A stretch of DNA of 64,000 bases from NCBI RefSeq assembly GCF_011044255.1, contig NZ_CP049107.1, forward strand, positions 3,593,001 to 3,657,000, read 5' to 3'. The notes below the pieces were generated by a model, which made no database searches, had not been told where the DNA came from, and was given only the letters and a program-made list of their open reading frames with translations. Position 1 is the stretch's first letter; every line of letters begins with the position of its first letter. Shown here in pieces: positions 45,780 to 53,897 of the stretch. This DNA is from Rhizorhabdus phycosphaerae. GTDB taxonomy: Bacteria > Pseudomonadota > Alphaproteobacteria > Sphingomonadales > Sphingomonadaceae. Both the position numbers and the translations under genes were made by a program.

Positions 45780-46292
45780 TCAGGCGGTGCGGAGCCAGTC
45801 GCGCTGCGCCGAGCGATCCTCGGCGCCGCGCGCACCCATGATGATGCCGGTCAAATCGGCGAGGAAGCCGTCGGCAGCGGGGTCCATTCGACCCCAGTCG
45901 ACCAGTTCGGTGCGATGCGCGAACTTCCACACGCCGTCGCGCCGCTCATAGCGGTCGATATAGCGGCCGGCGATGATCATGTCGCGGTCCTGCCCGTCGA
46001 TCTCGACGCGGTGGAAGGCGAAATAATAGACCTCGCCGAAGCCGATATCGCCCTCGATCTCAATCAGCGACTGGCCGATCAGATGCTGGTTCGCCTTGTG
46101 GCCCTGGAGCAGGTCCTGCGCGAAGGCGACGAAGTCGTGGCCGGATCCCTTGAAGATGCCATAGTCGGTCGTGGCGTCCGGCCAGAAACAGTCGCGCTGC
46201 ATCTCGGCATCCAGCCGGTCCTGCCCGCGCATGTAGCGTGATTGCAGATCCCGGATCGCATCCTTGGCGACCAGCATTTCCAGTGCGTCCAT
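45780..46292 (-). CDS. SnoaL-like (NTF2-fold) protein
   Basis: The 170-residue protein starts with ATG 46292; AAGGA lies upstream. The pattern is an NTF2-like fold: DALEMLVAKDAIRDLQSRYMRGQDRLDAEMQRDCFWPDATTDYG, then DIGFGEVYYFAFHRVEIDGQDRDMIIAGRYIDRYERRDGVWKFAHRTELVDW. It precedes the SDR and Rieske genes. Like the other SnoaL proteins here, it may be a dehydratase or an oxygenase small subunit. Confidence 0.85.
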   Translation of the reverse strand: MDALEMLVAKDAIRDLQSRYMRGQDRLDAEMQRDCFWPDATTDYGIFKGSGHDFVAFAQDLLQGHKANQHLIGQSLIEIEGDIGFGEVYYFAFHRVEIDGQDRDMIIAGRYIDRYERRDGVWKFAHRTELVDWGRMDPAADGFLADLTGIIMGARGAEDRSAQRDWLRTA

Positions 46293-46309
46293 GCCTTGTC
46301 CTTCGCAAG

Positions 46310-46349
46310 AAAAAGGTACCGGCTGCCGCTTTGGACGGCGGCCGGTACC
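46310..46349 (-). terminator. Intrinsic terminator after the TonB receptor
   Basis: A stem of about 14 base pairs with GGTACCGGC and GCCGGTACC as outer arms (46315-46323 and 46341-46349) is followed on the minus strand by TTTTT. It lies just after the TonB-receptor stop, so it separates the receptor gene from the SnoaL-SDR-Rieske genes. Confidence 0.75.
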
Positions 46350-46360
46350 AGGGAGGAGCC

Positions 46361-48805
46361 TTAGAAGCGCGCGGTCAACTGCAACTGCACCGTGCGCGGA
46401 AGCGAGACGAAGCCGATCTGGTCCGCCGGGGTGGCGGCGTTGGTGCCGGTGCCGACACCGGTGTTCGGCGCATCGACCACGCCGCCGACCACGAAGCGGT
46501 TGGTCAGATTCTTGCCGATCAGCGCGATTTCGTAGCGGCTGTCGTCGAACTTGACCCGCACCGTGCCGTCCATCGTCAGATATTTGGGCTGGCGCGACAG
46601 CGGGTGGGCGAAGCTGGAGGCGAGATAGGAGCTGGAGTAGCGCGTATCGACCGACAGGCCGAGAATGGCATTGCCCGACAGCGGCGTGTCGTAGCTGGCA
46701 CCGAGCGACCCGGTCCATTTCGGGGCGACGGCCGTCGGCTTGCCCGACAGGTCCTGGCCGAGCGCACCCTGGAAGCTCGTGTCGCAGCCGGCCGCGATCG
46801 ACTGGCCACCATAGCAGGGCGCGATATAGCTGCCGTAGCGGGCACGGTTATAGTTGAGCGAGCCGTGCAGGTCGAAACCGGCCAGCGCGCGGGGCGCATA
46901 TTGGAATTCGAGCTCGACGCCCTTGGTCCGCGCCGAACCGGCATTTGTGGTGATGAAGGCAAAGGTCGCCGAGTTGAAATAGTCGACCTGCAGGTCGAGA
47001 TATTTGTAGCTGTAGAGGCCCAGGTTCAGGCGCAACTGGCGGTCGAACAGGGTCGTCTTGATACCGCCTTCGAAGCCACGCGCGCGCTCCGGGTTGAAGG
47101 CGACGTCGCTGGGGATGGTGGTGCCGCTGACAAAGCCGCTGTTCGAGAAGCCGCCCGACTTATAGGCGGTCTTGTAGGCGCCATAGACGGTGATGTCGCG
47201 GGTCGGCTGCCAGGTCAGCGTGGCTTCGGGCGACCAGTTGTTGAAGGTCTGGTCGCCGAAGATCGTGCTGTTCTGCAGGAAGATGCCCTGGATCGCGGCG
47301 TTGACATAGGGCTGGACCAGGAAGCTGTCCTTGGTCTCGTGCGTGTAGCGGACGCCGGTCGCGAATTCGAGCGTCGGCACGATCTTCCACGACACCTGGC
47401 CATAAGCGGACAGCGTCTCGCCCTCGGTTTCCGACCGCTTCAGATAGGCAAGGTAGCGCAGATTGGCCGGCTGCGAGCTATCCTCGATATTGGCGAAGGC
47501 GCCGGTCTGGGTGTGGTCGCGCTTCGTCGATTGATAATAGGCGCCCGCGAGCAGGTTGACGGGGCCGTCGAAGCTGGTCTGCGCGCGGAACTCGGACGAG
47601 AAGGCGTGATATTTCGACTTTTCGGAAGAGGGCGCGGCCGCGAGGTTCGACGAGACGAAGGTGCAGTCGCACGACCAGCGGTTGTTGTTCTCGTTATAAT
47701 TGTTGATCCAGGTCAGTGTCAGTCCGTCCAGCGCATATTCGGCCGTGCCGGTGACCGCCCAGCTGCGATAGCGGTTATACAGCGCGCCGTCCTTGCGGCT
47801 GAACGGCTGGTTCCCGGCTATGTCGACCGGAATGTTGTTCTGGTAGACGTTGAACTTGCGCTCGCACTTCACGTTCGGGTTGAGCGCATAGGTGCCGGCC
47901 GCGCAGGCGAAGGGCACATAGTTCCAGCTGTTGTTGTCGGTGTCGTTCGACGACAGATTGGCCTTCAGCGTCATCGTCAGCTGGTCGACCGGTTCCCACT
48001 TCAGCGTCACGCGGCCGAGCAGTTCCTGTTCTCCCGGATTGTCGCGGGTGGAGGCGCGGGCGAGGTGCGGCGTGGTTACGCCGGTCGCGATGTCGAAGGT
48101 GTTGTAGGTCTTGTCGGTGCCGCGATTCTTGAAATAGCCCCCGAACATGTTCGACGCGCGCAGCGCGACGCGGATGCCGAGCGTGTCGGTCAGCGGGCCC
48201 GAGGCCATCGCTTCGCCGACCAGATTCTTGCCCCGGAATTCATAGCCCAGGCGGCCCATGAACTCGGGCTTGGAGGTGGGGTCGGCCGAGCGGATCGCGA
48301 TCACGCCGGCGGTCGCGTTCTTGCCGAAGAACAGGGCCTGCGGACCCTTCAGCATCTCGACACCGGCGAGGTCGAGGAAGCCCTCGTTGATCACGCGGCC
48401 CTGGCCATAATAGACGCCGTCGAGCACGACCGCGACCGACTGCTCGATACCGATCGAGGTCGAGGAAGAGCCGATGCCGCGCAGCGTCAGCTGGGCACCC
48501 GAGCCATTGGAAGAGCGGCCGATGGTGAACTGCGGCGTCTGGGTGGAGATCTTCTCCAGGCTCGTCATGTCATATTTCTGGATCTGCGCGGCCGATAGCG
48601 CCGTGACCGAGACGGGAACGTCCTGCAGGCTTTCCTCGCGCCGCCGGGCGGTGACGACGATCTCGGTGAGGCCGCCCTCTTCTGCTGCTGCCTGCGGGGC
48701 CGGGGCCTGTTGAGCAAAGGCGGGCGCGGCTGCGAGCGGGAGCAGCATCGCGCTGCCCAGGAGCATGCTGCGTATCAGGGTGCCGAAGGGGCGGTATTCA
48801 GGCAT
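46361..48805 (-). CDS. TonB-dependent outer-membrane receptor
   Basis: The 814-residue protein starts at ATG 48805, with AGGGAGTGACG before it. A signal peptide (AAPAFAQQ) is followed by a plug (EIVVTARRREESLQDVPVSVTALS, then VVLDGVYYGQGRVINEGFLDLAGVEMLKGPQALFFGKNATAGVI) and a barrel ending TVQLQLTARF with the terminal Phe. It resembles sphingomonad receptors for hydrophobic or complex carbon compounds. The TetR gene follows upstream on the same strand. A terminator separates it from the downstream catabolic genes. Confidence 0.93.
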   Translation of the reverse strand: MPEYRPFGTLIRSMLLGSAMLLPLAAAPAFAQQAPAPQAAAEEGGLTEIVVTARRREESLQDVPVSVTALSAAQIQKYDMTSLEKISTQTPQFTIGRSSNGSGAQLTLRGIGSSSTSIGIEQSVAVVLDGVYYGQGRVINEGFLDLAGVEMLKGPQALFFGKNATAGVIAIRSADPTSKPEFMGRLGYEFRGKNLVGEAMASGPLTDTLGIRVALRASNMFGGYFKNRGTDKTYNTFDIATGVTTPHLARASTRDNPGEQELLGRVTLKWEPVDQLTMTLKANLSSNDTDNNSWNYVPFACAAGTYALNPNVKCERKFNVYQNNIPVDIAGNQPFSRKDGALYNRYRSWAVTGTAEYALDGLTLTWINNYNENNNRWSCDCTFVSSNLAAAPSSEKSKYHAFSSEFRAQTSFDGPVNLLAGAYYQSTKRDHTQTGAFANIEDSSQPANLRYLAYLKRSETEGETLSAYGQVSWKIVPTLEFATGVRYTHETKDSFLVQPYVNAAIQGIFLQNSTIFGDQTFNNWSPEATLTWQPTRDITVYGAYKTAYKSGGFSNSGFVSGTTIPSDVAFNPERARGFEGGIKTTLFDRQLRLNLGLYSYKYLDLQVDYFNSATFAFITTNAGSARTKGVELEFQYAPRALAGFDLHGSLNYNRARYGSYIAPCYGGQSIAAGCDTSFQGALGQDLSGKPTAVAPKWTGSLGASYDTPLSGNAILGLSVDTRYSSSYLASSFAHPLSRQPKYLTMDGTVRVKFDDSRYEIALIGKNLTNRFVVGGVVDAPNTGVGTGTNAATPADQIGFVSLPRTVQLQLTARF

Positions 48806-48965
48806 GTCGTCACTCCCTAGACAATCTTGTTATCTGTCCGGGACGCGCGGGAGGGGACGGCTTTCCCGGCCGAACACCCTCAGATTCAGAACACCCTCTC
48901 GCGACGTCAGCATTTGCTTTGCGGACTGGCTGTCAGGAACCACGTCGCCGGGGAGTCGTCAAATA

Positions 48966-48987
48966 TTTTTACAGGAGACTGTAAAAA
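48966..48987. promoter_or_regulatory. Perfect inverted repeat, candidate TetR operator
   Basis: TTTTTACAG-GAGA-CTGTAAAAA is a perfect 9-base-pair repeat with a 4-base loop. It begins one base beyond the TetR stop codon and lies 160 bases upstream of the TonB-receptor start. It is symmetric and AT-rich in otherwise GC-rich DNA, as expected for a TetR site or a promoter element. It could also form a hairpin after the TetR stop. Confidence 0.5.
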
Positions 48988-48988
48988 G

Positions 48989-49684
48989 TCACAGGTCCGT
49001 TTTGGGCGCTCTGGCTGGTGCAACGGCCAGCCTTTGGCGGGCGTCGTCGAGCAGGGCCCGCATGGGTTGCTGTCGAGGTGCGGGGACATAGGGCAGCAAT
49101 GTCTCGACAATCCGGGTGGCGACATAGGGTTCGAGCTCGGCGTCGCTGAGTTCGTCCTTCGACCAGAACAGGACGGCGGCCGTCACGCCGAGCCGGATCA
49201 TCCGGATGAGCAGGGCGTGCGGATAGGCCGGATCGAGATCGCCCGCTTCGGCCATTTGTTCCAGCGCCAGCGCCACGCGGCCTTCATAGACCGCCTCGAG
49301 CCCCACCAGATCCGAATGCTCGAGCAGGACCGTCGCCAATGCGCGGGCCATGGGGGGATCGGCGAGCGTCAGTTCGGCGGCCATCCGCGCAAAGGTGCGC
49401 AGCATCGGCCATCCGCCTTCCGGCGCGGCTTCCACGGCGGCCTCGAACAGCTTGGCGCTGCGTTCGCGCGCTGCCGTGGCGATCAGCCGGTTCTTGCTGC
49501 CATAGACATTGTAGAGCGTCTTTTCGGTCGTCCCGCTCTCGGCGGCGATCGTGCGCATCGAGACGCCGTCATGGCCGTGGAGGCCGGTCAGCCGGCAGGC
49601 CACGTCGAGGATGCGTTCGTGCCGCGCGGCCTTGCGCGGCGTCAGCTTGGCGGTTCTGGGAAGCGCGGACATGGCGCGAGCCAT
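48989..49684 (-). CDS. TetR-family transcriptional regulator
   Basis: The protein has 231 residues from ATG 49684; ATG 49672 (MSALPRTAK) is an alternative and neither has a strong ribosome site. A TetR DNA-binding domain is at residues 20-67 (RHERILDVACRLTGLHGHDGVSMRTIAAESGTTEKTLYNVYGSKNRLIATA). The ligand domain is all helical. It probably represses the downstream TonB receptor, judging by a palindrome next to its own stop. Confidence 0.87.
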   Translation of the reverse strand: MARAMSALPRTAKLTPRKAARHERILDVACRLTGLHGHDGVSMRTIAAESGTTEKTLYNVYGSKNRLIATAARERSAKLFEAAVEAAPEGGWPMLRTFARMAAELTLADPPMARALATVLLEHSDLVGLEAVYEGRVALALEQMAEAGDLDPAYPHALLIRMIRLGVTAAVLFWSKDELSDAELEPYVATRIVETLLPYVPAPRQQPMRALLDDARQRLAVAPARAPKTDL

Positions 49685-49696
49685 GGCGGCTAATCA

Positions 49697-49713
49697 CCGT
49701 CTTGCCAAGACGG
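49697..49713 (-). terminator. Candidate terminator after the anti-sigma gene
   Basis: A perfect 7-base-pair stem CCGTCTT-gcc-AAGACGG lies 18 bases beyond the anti-sigma stop (49731). There is no T-run. It could equally be structure in the TetR promoter. Confidence 0.3.
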
Positions 49714-49730
49714 CGCCGTCGTCGGGCGCT

Positions 49731-50432
49731 TCAGCTCCTGGTCGGAAGCCGCACCATCTGGCCGGAATAGACGACCGGGCCGGTCGGCAGGCCGGTCGGC
49801 GATCCGCCCTTGGGCTCGACCGAAACGGCGATCGTCATATCCTCCGCAGTGTCGAGCCGAAGCCGTTCGAGCGCAGGGCTGCCGTCGTCGGGCATCAGGC
49901 CGATCGACTTCGGCGCGGCCTTGCCCGCGATCACCCACAATTCCATGCTATGGCCTGGCTTGTCCGCGACGTTGACGGGGGTCACCTGAAGCTGGCCCGA
50001 GGCTTGGTCATAGGTCACGAGCAGCGCCGGGGTGCCGCCCTTTTCGCTGAGAGCAGCGACCGACTGAATTGTCGCTCCTCCACGCTCCGCAACCTGCGTG
50101 GCGGGGGCGGGGGATGGTGGCGGAGGTCGCAGAGCCATGCCGATGCTACCCATGGCGACGAGGACTGCAGCTGCAGTCGCCATTTGCCAGCGGCGCACCA
50201 CGGCATTGTCGTTGGCGGGCTGCCCGCTGGTCGCCACGCGTGCCCAGATGCTGGCGGGCGGTTCGACCGCTTCGACCGTCAGCAGCAGGGGGGCAAGCCG
50301 GTCCTGCCACGCCGCGACCGCAGCGACGGCGGCCGGATCGGTCAGCAGCCTGCGCTGAAAGGCGCGCCGTTCCTCGGCGTCGAGCGTGCCGAGCACATAT
50401 TCGCCCGCGATCGGGTCGAGATCGTCAGCCAT
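49731..50432 (-). CDS. Anti-sigma factor, RskA family
   Basis: The 233-residue protein has an N-terminal helical sigma-binding part (IAGEYVLGTLDAEERRAFQRRLLTDPAAVAAVAAWQDRLAPLL, the anti-sigma-K pattern). One transmembrane helix follows around residues 84-101 (MATAAAVLVAMGSIGMAL), a Pro-rich stretch, and a periplasmic RskA domain with MELWVIAGKAAPKSIGLMP. It should hold the sigma factor encoded just upstream inactive at the membrane. The start (50432) overlaps the sigma stop by 8 bases. Confidence 0.92.
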   Translation of the reverse strand: MADDLDPIAGEYVLGTLDAEERRAFQRRLLTDPAAVAAVAAWQDRLAPLLLTVEAVEPPASIWARVATSGQPANDNAVVRRWQMATAAAVLVAMGSIGMALRPPPPSPAPATQVAERGGATIQSVAALSEKGGTPALLVTYDQASGQLQVTPVNVADKPGHSMELWVIAGKAAPKSIGLMPDDGSPALERLRLDTAEDMTIAVSVEPKGGSPTGLPTGPVVYSGQMVRLPTRS

Positions 50433-50952
50433 CGAGGCAGCCCCTCAGCCGGGCGAGGCCGCGGTGCAGCCAGCTCTTGATCGTTCCCGTGGGATGGCCG
50501 AGCCGCTCCGCCAGTTCCTCGCGGCTCTCGCCGTTGAGATAGGCCGACAGGATCAGCGAACGCTGGTCGGGATCGAGCCGGTCCAGACAGACCCGGAGCG
50601 CTGCAAGCTGCTCCGCCGAAACGCCGCCGTCGGCGAGCATGTCGAAGTCGAAATCATCGTCGCGTTGGCGGCCGGCAGGACGTTCGCGCCGACGCAGGTC
50701 GATGGCGACGTTGCGGGCGATCGTCGCCGCCCAGGTGATCGGGCTGCCGCGCTGGGCATCGAACCCCGCGGCGTTGCGCCAGATCTTCGCATAGGCATCC
50801 TGCATCGCGTCTTCCGCCATCGACCGTTCGGGTAAGATACGCAGGATGACCCCGAAAAGTTTTGCCGAGGTGCGCTGATAGAAGCGGGCGAAGGCGTCCC
50901 GATCGCCTTGCGCGATCGCCAGAAGCAGATCCGGGAGATCCTCGGCTGCCAT
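50425..50952 (-). CDS. ECF sigma-70 factor
   Basis: The 175-residue protein has a region-2 domain (FARFYQRTSAKLFGVILRIL, EDAMQDAYAKIWRNAAGF) and a region-4 domain (RVCLDRLDPDQRSLILSAYLNGESREELAERLGHPTGTIKSWLHRGLARLRGCL). This matches the RskA-controlled SigK-type class of ECF factors. It is co-translated with its anti-sigma factor. The start shares one base with the moaE stop, so translation continues from a molybdopterin gene. Confidence 0.93.
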   Translation of the reverse strand: MAAEDLPDLLLAIAQGDRDAFARFYQRTSAKLFGVILRILPERSMAEDAMQDAYAKIWRNAAGFDAQRGSPITWAATIARNVAIDLRRRERPAGRQRDDDFDFDMLADGGVSAEQLAALRVCLDRLDPDQRSLILSAYLNGESREELAERLGHPTGTIKSWLHRGLARLRGCLDG

Positions 50953-51407
50953 CAGTGTTTCTCCCAGCGCGCGGCGGCTTCGTCATCTTCCTTGCGGGCA
51001 TCGACCCATTGGCTCGACCCGTCGGCGAAATGCTCCTTCTTCCAGAAGGGCGCGCGCGTCTTGAGCCAGTCGATCAGGAAGGCGGTGGCCTCCAGCGCCG
51101 CGGCGCGGTGCGGGGAGGCGGCCGCGACGAACACGATGCGCTGCCCCGGCAGCAGGCGACCATGACGATGGATCGCGGTTACCCCGAGCAGCGGCCAGCG
51201 GGTGGCGGCCTCTTGCGCGATCCGCGTCATCATCGCCTGGGTCATGGCAGGGTGATGCTCCAGCTCCAACGCCGCCAGGCCGTTGCCGCCCCGAACGACG
51301 CCGGTGAAACTGGCCACGCCGCCGCCGCCGAGCGCCTCCAGCCGGGCGAGTTCGGCACCCGGATCGAAGTCGCCGGCGCGGACATCGATGTGCAGCGCGG
51401 CGCTCAT
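50952..51407 (-). CDS. moaE: Molybdopterin synthase catalytic subunit
   Basis: The 151-residue protein starts with ATG 51407. MoaE motifs are seen: GGVASFTGVVRGGNGLAALELEHHPAM, GVTAIHRHGRLLPGQRIVFVAAASPHRAAALEAT and the active-site Lys pair in APFWKKEHF. It takes sulfur from MoaD to make molybdopterin from precursor Z. It overlaps moaD by 4 bases. Confidence 0.97.
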   Translation of the reverse strand: MSAALHIDVRAGDFDPGAELARLEALGGGGVASFTGVVRGGNGLAALELEHHPAMTQAMMTRIAQEAATRWPLLGVTAIHRHGRLLPGQRIVFVAAASPHRAAALEATAFLIDWLKTRAPFWKKEHFADGSSQWVDARKEDDEAAARWEKH

Positions 51408-51661
51408 CCCCCGGTCACCGGCGGAAACAGGGCGATTTCCCTGGCATTGGCGATGGGGCTGTCGAGATCGGCAAAGTCCTCGCCGACTGCGGCGCGGATG
51501 CGGGCCGGATCTGCAAAGGCCTCGGCATAGCCGCCGCCGCGGGTGGCGAGCCAAGCGATCAGCGCACCGATCGTGGCGATGCCGTCCGGAGGGGAAACGC
51601 TTTCGGCGCTGCGCCCGATCGCTTCGCGCACCCTTGCGAAATAGAGCAGCTCGATGGTCAT
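51404..51661 (-). CDS. moaD: Molybdopterin synthase sulfur-carrier subunit
   Basis: The 85-residue ubiquitin-like protein ends with the essential Gly-Gly (FPPVTGG) that carries the thiocarboxylate. ELLYFARVREAIG opens the fold. It starts 10 bases after the pgsA stop and its stop overlaps the moaE start. Confidence 0.96.
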   Translation of the reverse strand: MTIELLYFARVREAIGRSAESVSPPDGIATIGALIAWLATRGGGYAEAFADPARIRAAVGEDFADLDSPIANAREIALFPPVTGG

Positions 51662-51671
51662 CGGCTGGTGG

Positions 51672-52223
51672 TCAATCCATATGCCGGATGCCGACGCGCA
51701 GATAATCCCACCCGGTCAGCAGGGTGAGGACGGCGGCGGCCCACAGGCAGAACAGCCCGGTCGTCTCGATCCAGGCCCAGGCGGGCAGGGCATTGCCGAG
51801 GATGATCGCGCCGAGCGAGATCAGCTGGAAGGTCGTCTTCCATTTGGCGAGCTGGCTGACGGGAATCGATACCTGCACGCCTGCGAGGAACTCACGCAGC
51901 CCCGAAACGGCGATTTCCCGCAGCAGGATCACCAGCGCGGCGATCGTGGCATAGCCCGACACGTCCCGGTTCAGCACCAGCATCAGGATGACCGCCGCGA
52001 CCATGATCTTGTCGGCGATCGGGTCGAGGAAGACGCCGAGCTTCGATACGGTGCCCTGCGCGCGCGCCAGATAGCCGTCGAAATAGTCGGTTATCGCCAT
52101 CAGCGAATAGAGGCCGAAGGCGACACCATATTCGAGCCGGCTGGGATCCGGCCACAGCAGGAAGACGAGGATCGGGACCGCGAGGATGCGCGACAGCGTC
52201 AATATGTTCGGCAGGGTCAGCAT
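51672..52223 (-). CDS. pgsA: CDP-diacylglycerol--glycerol-3-phosphate 3-phosphatidyltransferase
   Basis: The 183-residue membrane protein has the CDP-alcohol phosphotransferase signature D-x2-D-G-x2-A-R-x8-G-x3-D-x3-D (DYFDGYLARAQGTVSKLGVF then LDPIADK). It opens LTLPNILTLSRILAVP. It makes phosphatidylglycerol phosphate, the first step to PG and cardiolipin. It is upstream of moaD in the same direction. Confidence 0.96.
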   Translation of the reverse strand: MLTLPNILTLSRILAVPILVFLLWPDPSRLEYGVAFGLYSLMAITDYFDGYLARAQGTVSKLGVFLDPIADKIMVAAVILMLVLNRDVSGYATIAALVILLREIAVSGLREFLAGVQVSIPVSQLAKWKTTFQLISLGAIILGNALPAWAWIETTGLFCLWAAAVLTLLTGWDYLRVGIRHMD

Positions 52224-52426
52224 GCGCCTCCTGCTCTAGCGCGGAAGCGGCGCCGACATAAGCCCCCCGCTGCGCAGCCGATAAAAGCTTAAGCCTATGG
52301 GAAGAAAGGCGCGTCACATATCGTACATGGCTTCACGTTATCGGCTTGGTCCTTGATGCTCCCGTCGGCTAAGGGAGGGTGACCGAGAGATGCCCGTAAA
52401 CGAAATATAAGGCGCAGTATCCCCGC

Positions 52427-53692
52427 ATGACCCCGACCTTCCGGCTTCTGGCCAAACGGCGGTTTCTGCCGTTGTTCGTCACGCAGTTCCTCGGCGCGTT
52501 CAACGACAATCTCTTCCGCACCGCGATGATCATGCTGGTCATCTACAAGATCTACAACGATCCGGCGCGCGAAGCCGCCTTCTCGGCGGTTGCCGGTGGC
52601 CTGTTCATCCTGCCCTTCTTCCTGTTTTCGGCGATGGCAGGCCAGCTGGCGGACAGCCATGACAAGGCCCGCATCATCCGGATCGTCAAGACCGCCGAAA
52701 TCGCGATCATGGTGGTGGGTGCTGGCGGATTGATCCTCCAGAATGTGCCGATGATGCTGATCGCGCTCTTGTCGATGGGCGCGCACTCCACCTTCTTCGG
52801 CCCGATCAAATATGCGATTCTGCCCCAGCATCTGGAGGACGATCAGGTGCTTCCCGGGACGGGGCTGGTCGAGGCCGGGACCTATATCGCCATTCTCGCA
52901 GGGACGATCACCGGCGGAATAATTGCGTCCGAACATGCGGCGGTCGGCGTGCTTCTGGTCGCCGCGCTTGGCTGGTTCGCCGGACGACAGGTGCCCGCTG
53001 CACCGCCGATGACGACCGACGCCCGCGTCGATTTCCACGTCATTCGCTCGTCGATCCGGTTGGTGTCGGACACGATGCACGTCCGCCGCCTCTTCCTCGC
53101 CATCCTCGCGATCAGCTTCTTCTGGGCGCAGGGGACGATTCTGGCGGCGCAGTTTCCGCCGCTGGTCAAAAATGTCCTGGGAGCGAAGCAGGACGTGGCG
53201 ACGATGTTCCTTGGCATATTCTCGGTGGGCGTCGCGATCGGCTCGATCGCCATCAACCGTATCCTGAAGGGCGCGGTGTCGGCGCGCTGTTCGCCGGTCG
53301 CCGCGCTGGTGATGGGCGCTTTCGTCTGCGATCTCTGGTGGACTTCGCACCATTGGCCCGACCCGCAAGGCGCATTGCGGGGGCTCTCCGAGTTCATGGC
53401 CATGCCCAATGCCGAGCGCGTGCTGTTCGATCTGCTGGGCGTCGCGATCGCCGGCGGCATCTTCGTCGTCCCGCTCTATGCGTTTCTCACCACCACCGTG
53501 GCGAAAGCCCAGACAGCACGCACGGTCGCGGCGAACAACATCGTCAATTCCGGGGCGATGGTGACCGCAACGCTGCTGCTGGCAGGGCTCGTGCATCTCG
53601 GCGTTTCGGTCGCCGAAACCCTGCTGATGGTCGCGGTGGGAAGCTTGGGTGCGTCGCTGCTGGCCTGGAGGCTGCACAAGGCCTGCGACTGA
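52427..53692 (+). CDS. MFS transporter, lysophospholipid-transporter-like (LplT type)
   Basis: The 421-residue protein has about 12 helices, and the N-terminus FVTQFLGAFNDNLFRTAMIMLV is the hallmark of the LplT group. LSMGAHSTFFGPIKYAILPQHL and the later GLVEAGTYIAILAGTI follow. In other bacteria LplT works with, or is fused to, an acyltransferase (Aas) to recycle lysophospholipids; no acyltransferase is here. The start (52427) has no strong ribosome site. It is divergent from pgsA across 203 bases, in which I see only a weak stem (CTCCC and GGGAG, about 52360-52378). Confidence 0.88.
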   Translation: MTPTFRLLAKRRFLPLFVTQFLGAFNDNLFRTAMIMLVIYKIYNDPAREAAFSAVAGGLFILPFFLFSAMAGQLADSHDKARIIRIVKTAEIAIMVVGAGGLILQNVPMMLIALLSMGAHSTFFGPIKYAILPQHLEDDQVLPGTGLVEAGTYIAILAGTITGGIIASEHAAVGVLLVAALGWFAGRQVPAAPPMTTDARVDFHVIRSSIRLVSDTMHVRRLFLAILAISFFWAQGTILAAQFPPLVKNVLGAKQDVATMFLGIFSVGVAIGSIAINRILKGAVSARCSPVAALVMGAFVCDLWWTSHHWPDPQGALRGLSEFMAMPNAERVLFDLLGVAIAGGIFVVPLYAFLTTTVAKAQTARTVAANNIVNSGAMVTATLLLAGLVHLGVSVAETLLMVAVGSLGASLLAWRLHKACD

Positions 53693-53700
53693 GCCGCTTA

Positions 53701-53802
53701 TCAGGGGATCAGCGCGCCAAAAGCGATCAGTCCGGCGACATAGGCTAACAGGAACAGCCGCAGGTCATAGCGCCAGCGATCGGTGGTTGGGTCGAACCGC
53801 AT
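53701..53802 (-). CDS. Small single-pass membrane protein (33 residues)
   Basis: ATG 53802 opens a 33-codon frame with an Arg/Asp-rich head (MRFDPTTDRWRYDLRL) and a tail of about 16 hydrophobic residues (FLLAYVAGLIAFGALIP). Frames upstream of this ATG look non-coding. It lies in the gap between the MFS gene and the 53898-54362 gene and converges on the MFS gene 8 bases away. No family recognised; its reality rests on composition and fit in the gap. Confidence 0.4.
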   Translation of the reverse strand: MRFDPTTDRWRYDLRLFLLAYVAGLIAFGALIP

Positions 53803-53897
53803 CGGCACCACATGCGACACGGGCGGCAAAGCCGTAAAGCCATGCCGCCCGCATATTTCCGCCCGTCCTGTCCCGCGAAAGGACGGACGAACCATGA

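Noticed and set aside
46238-48598. A 786-residue plus-strand open frame opposite the third TonB receptor gene
   Set aside because: Antisense shadow of the same kind; the minus strand carries a receptor with all expected motifs and its own ribosome site and terminator.
52224-52426. Possible tRNA or small RNA in the pgsA/MFS divergent gap
   Set aside because: No cloverleaf or CCA end can be folded; only a weak stem is visible.
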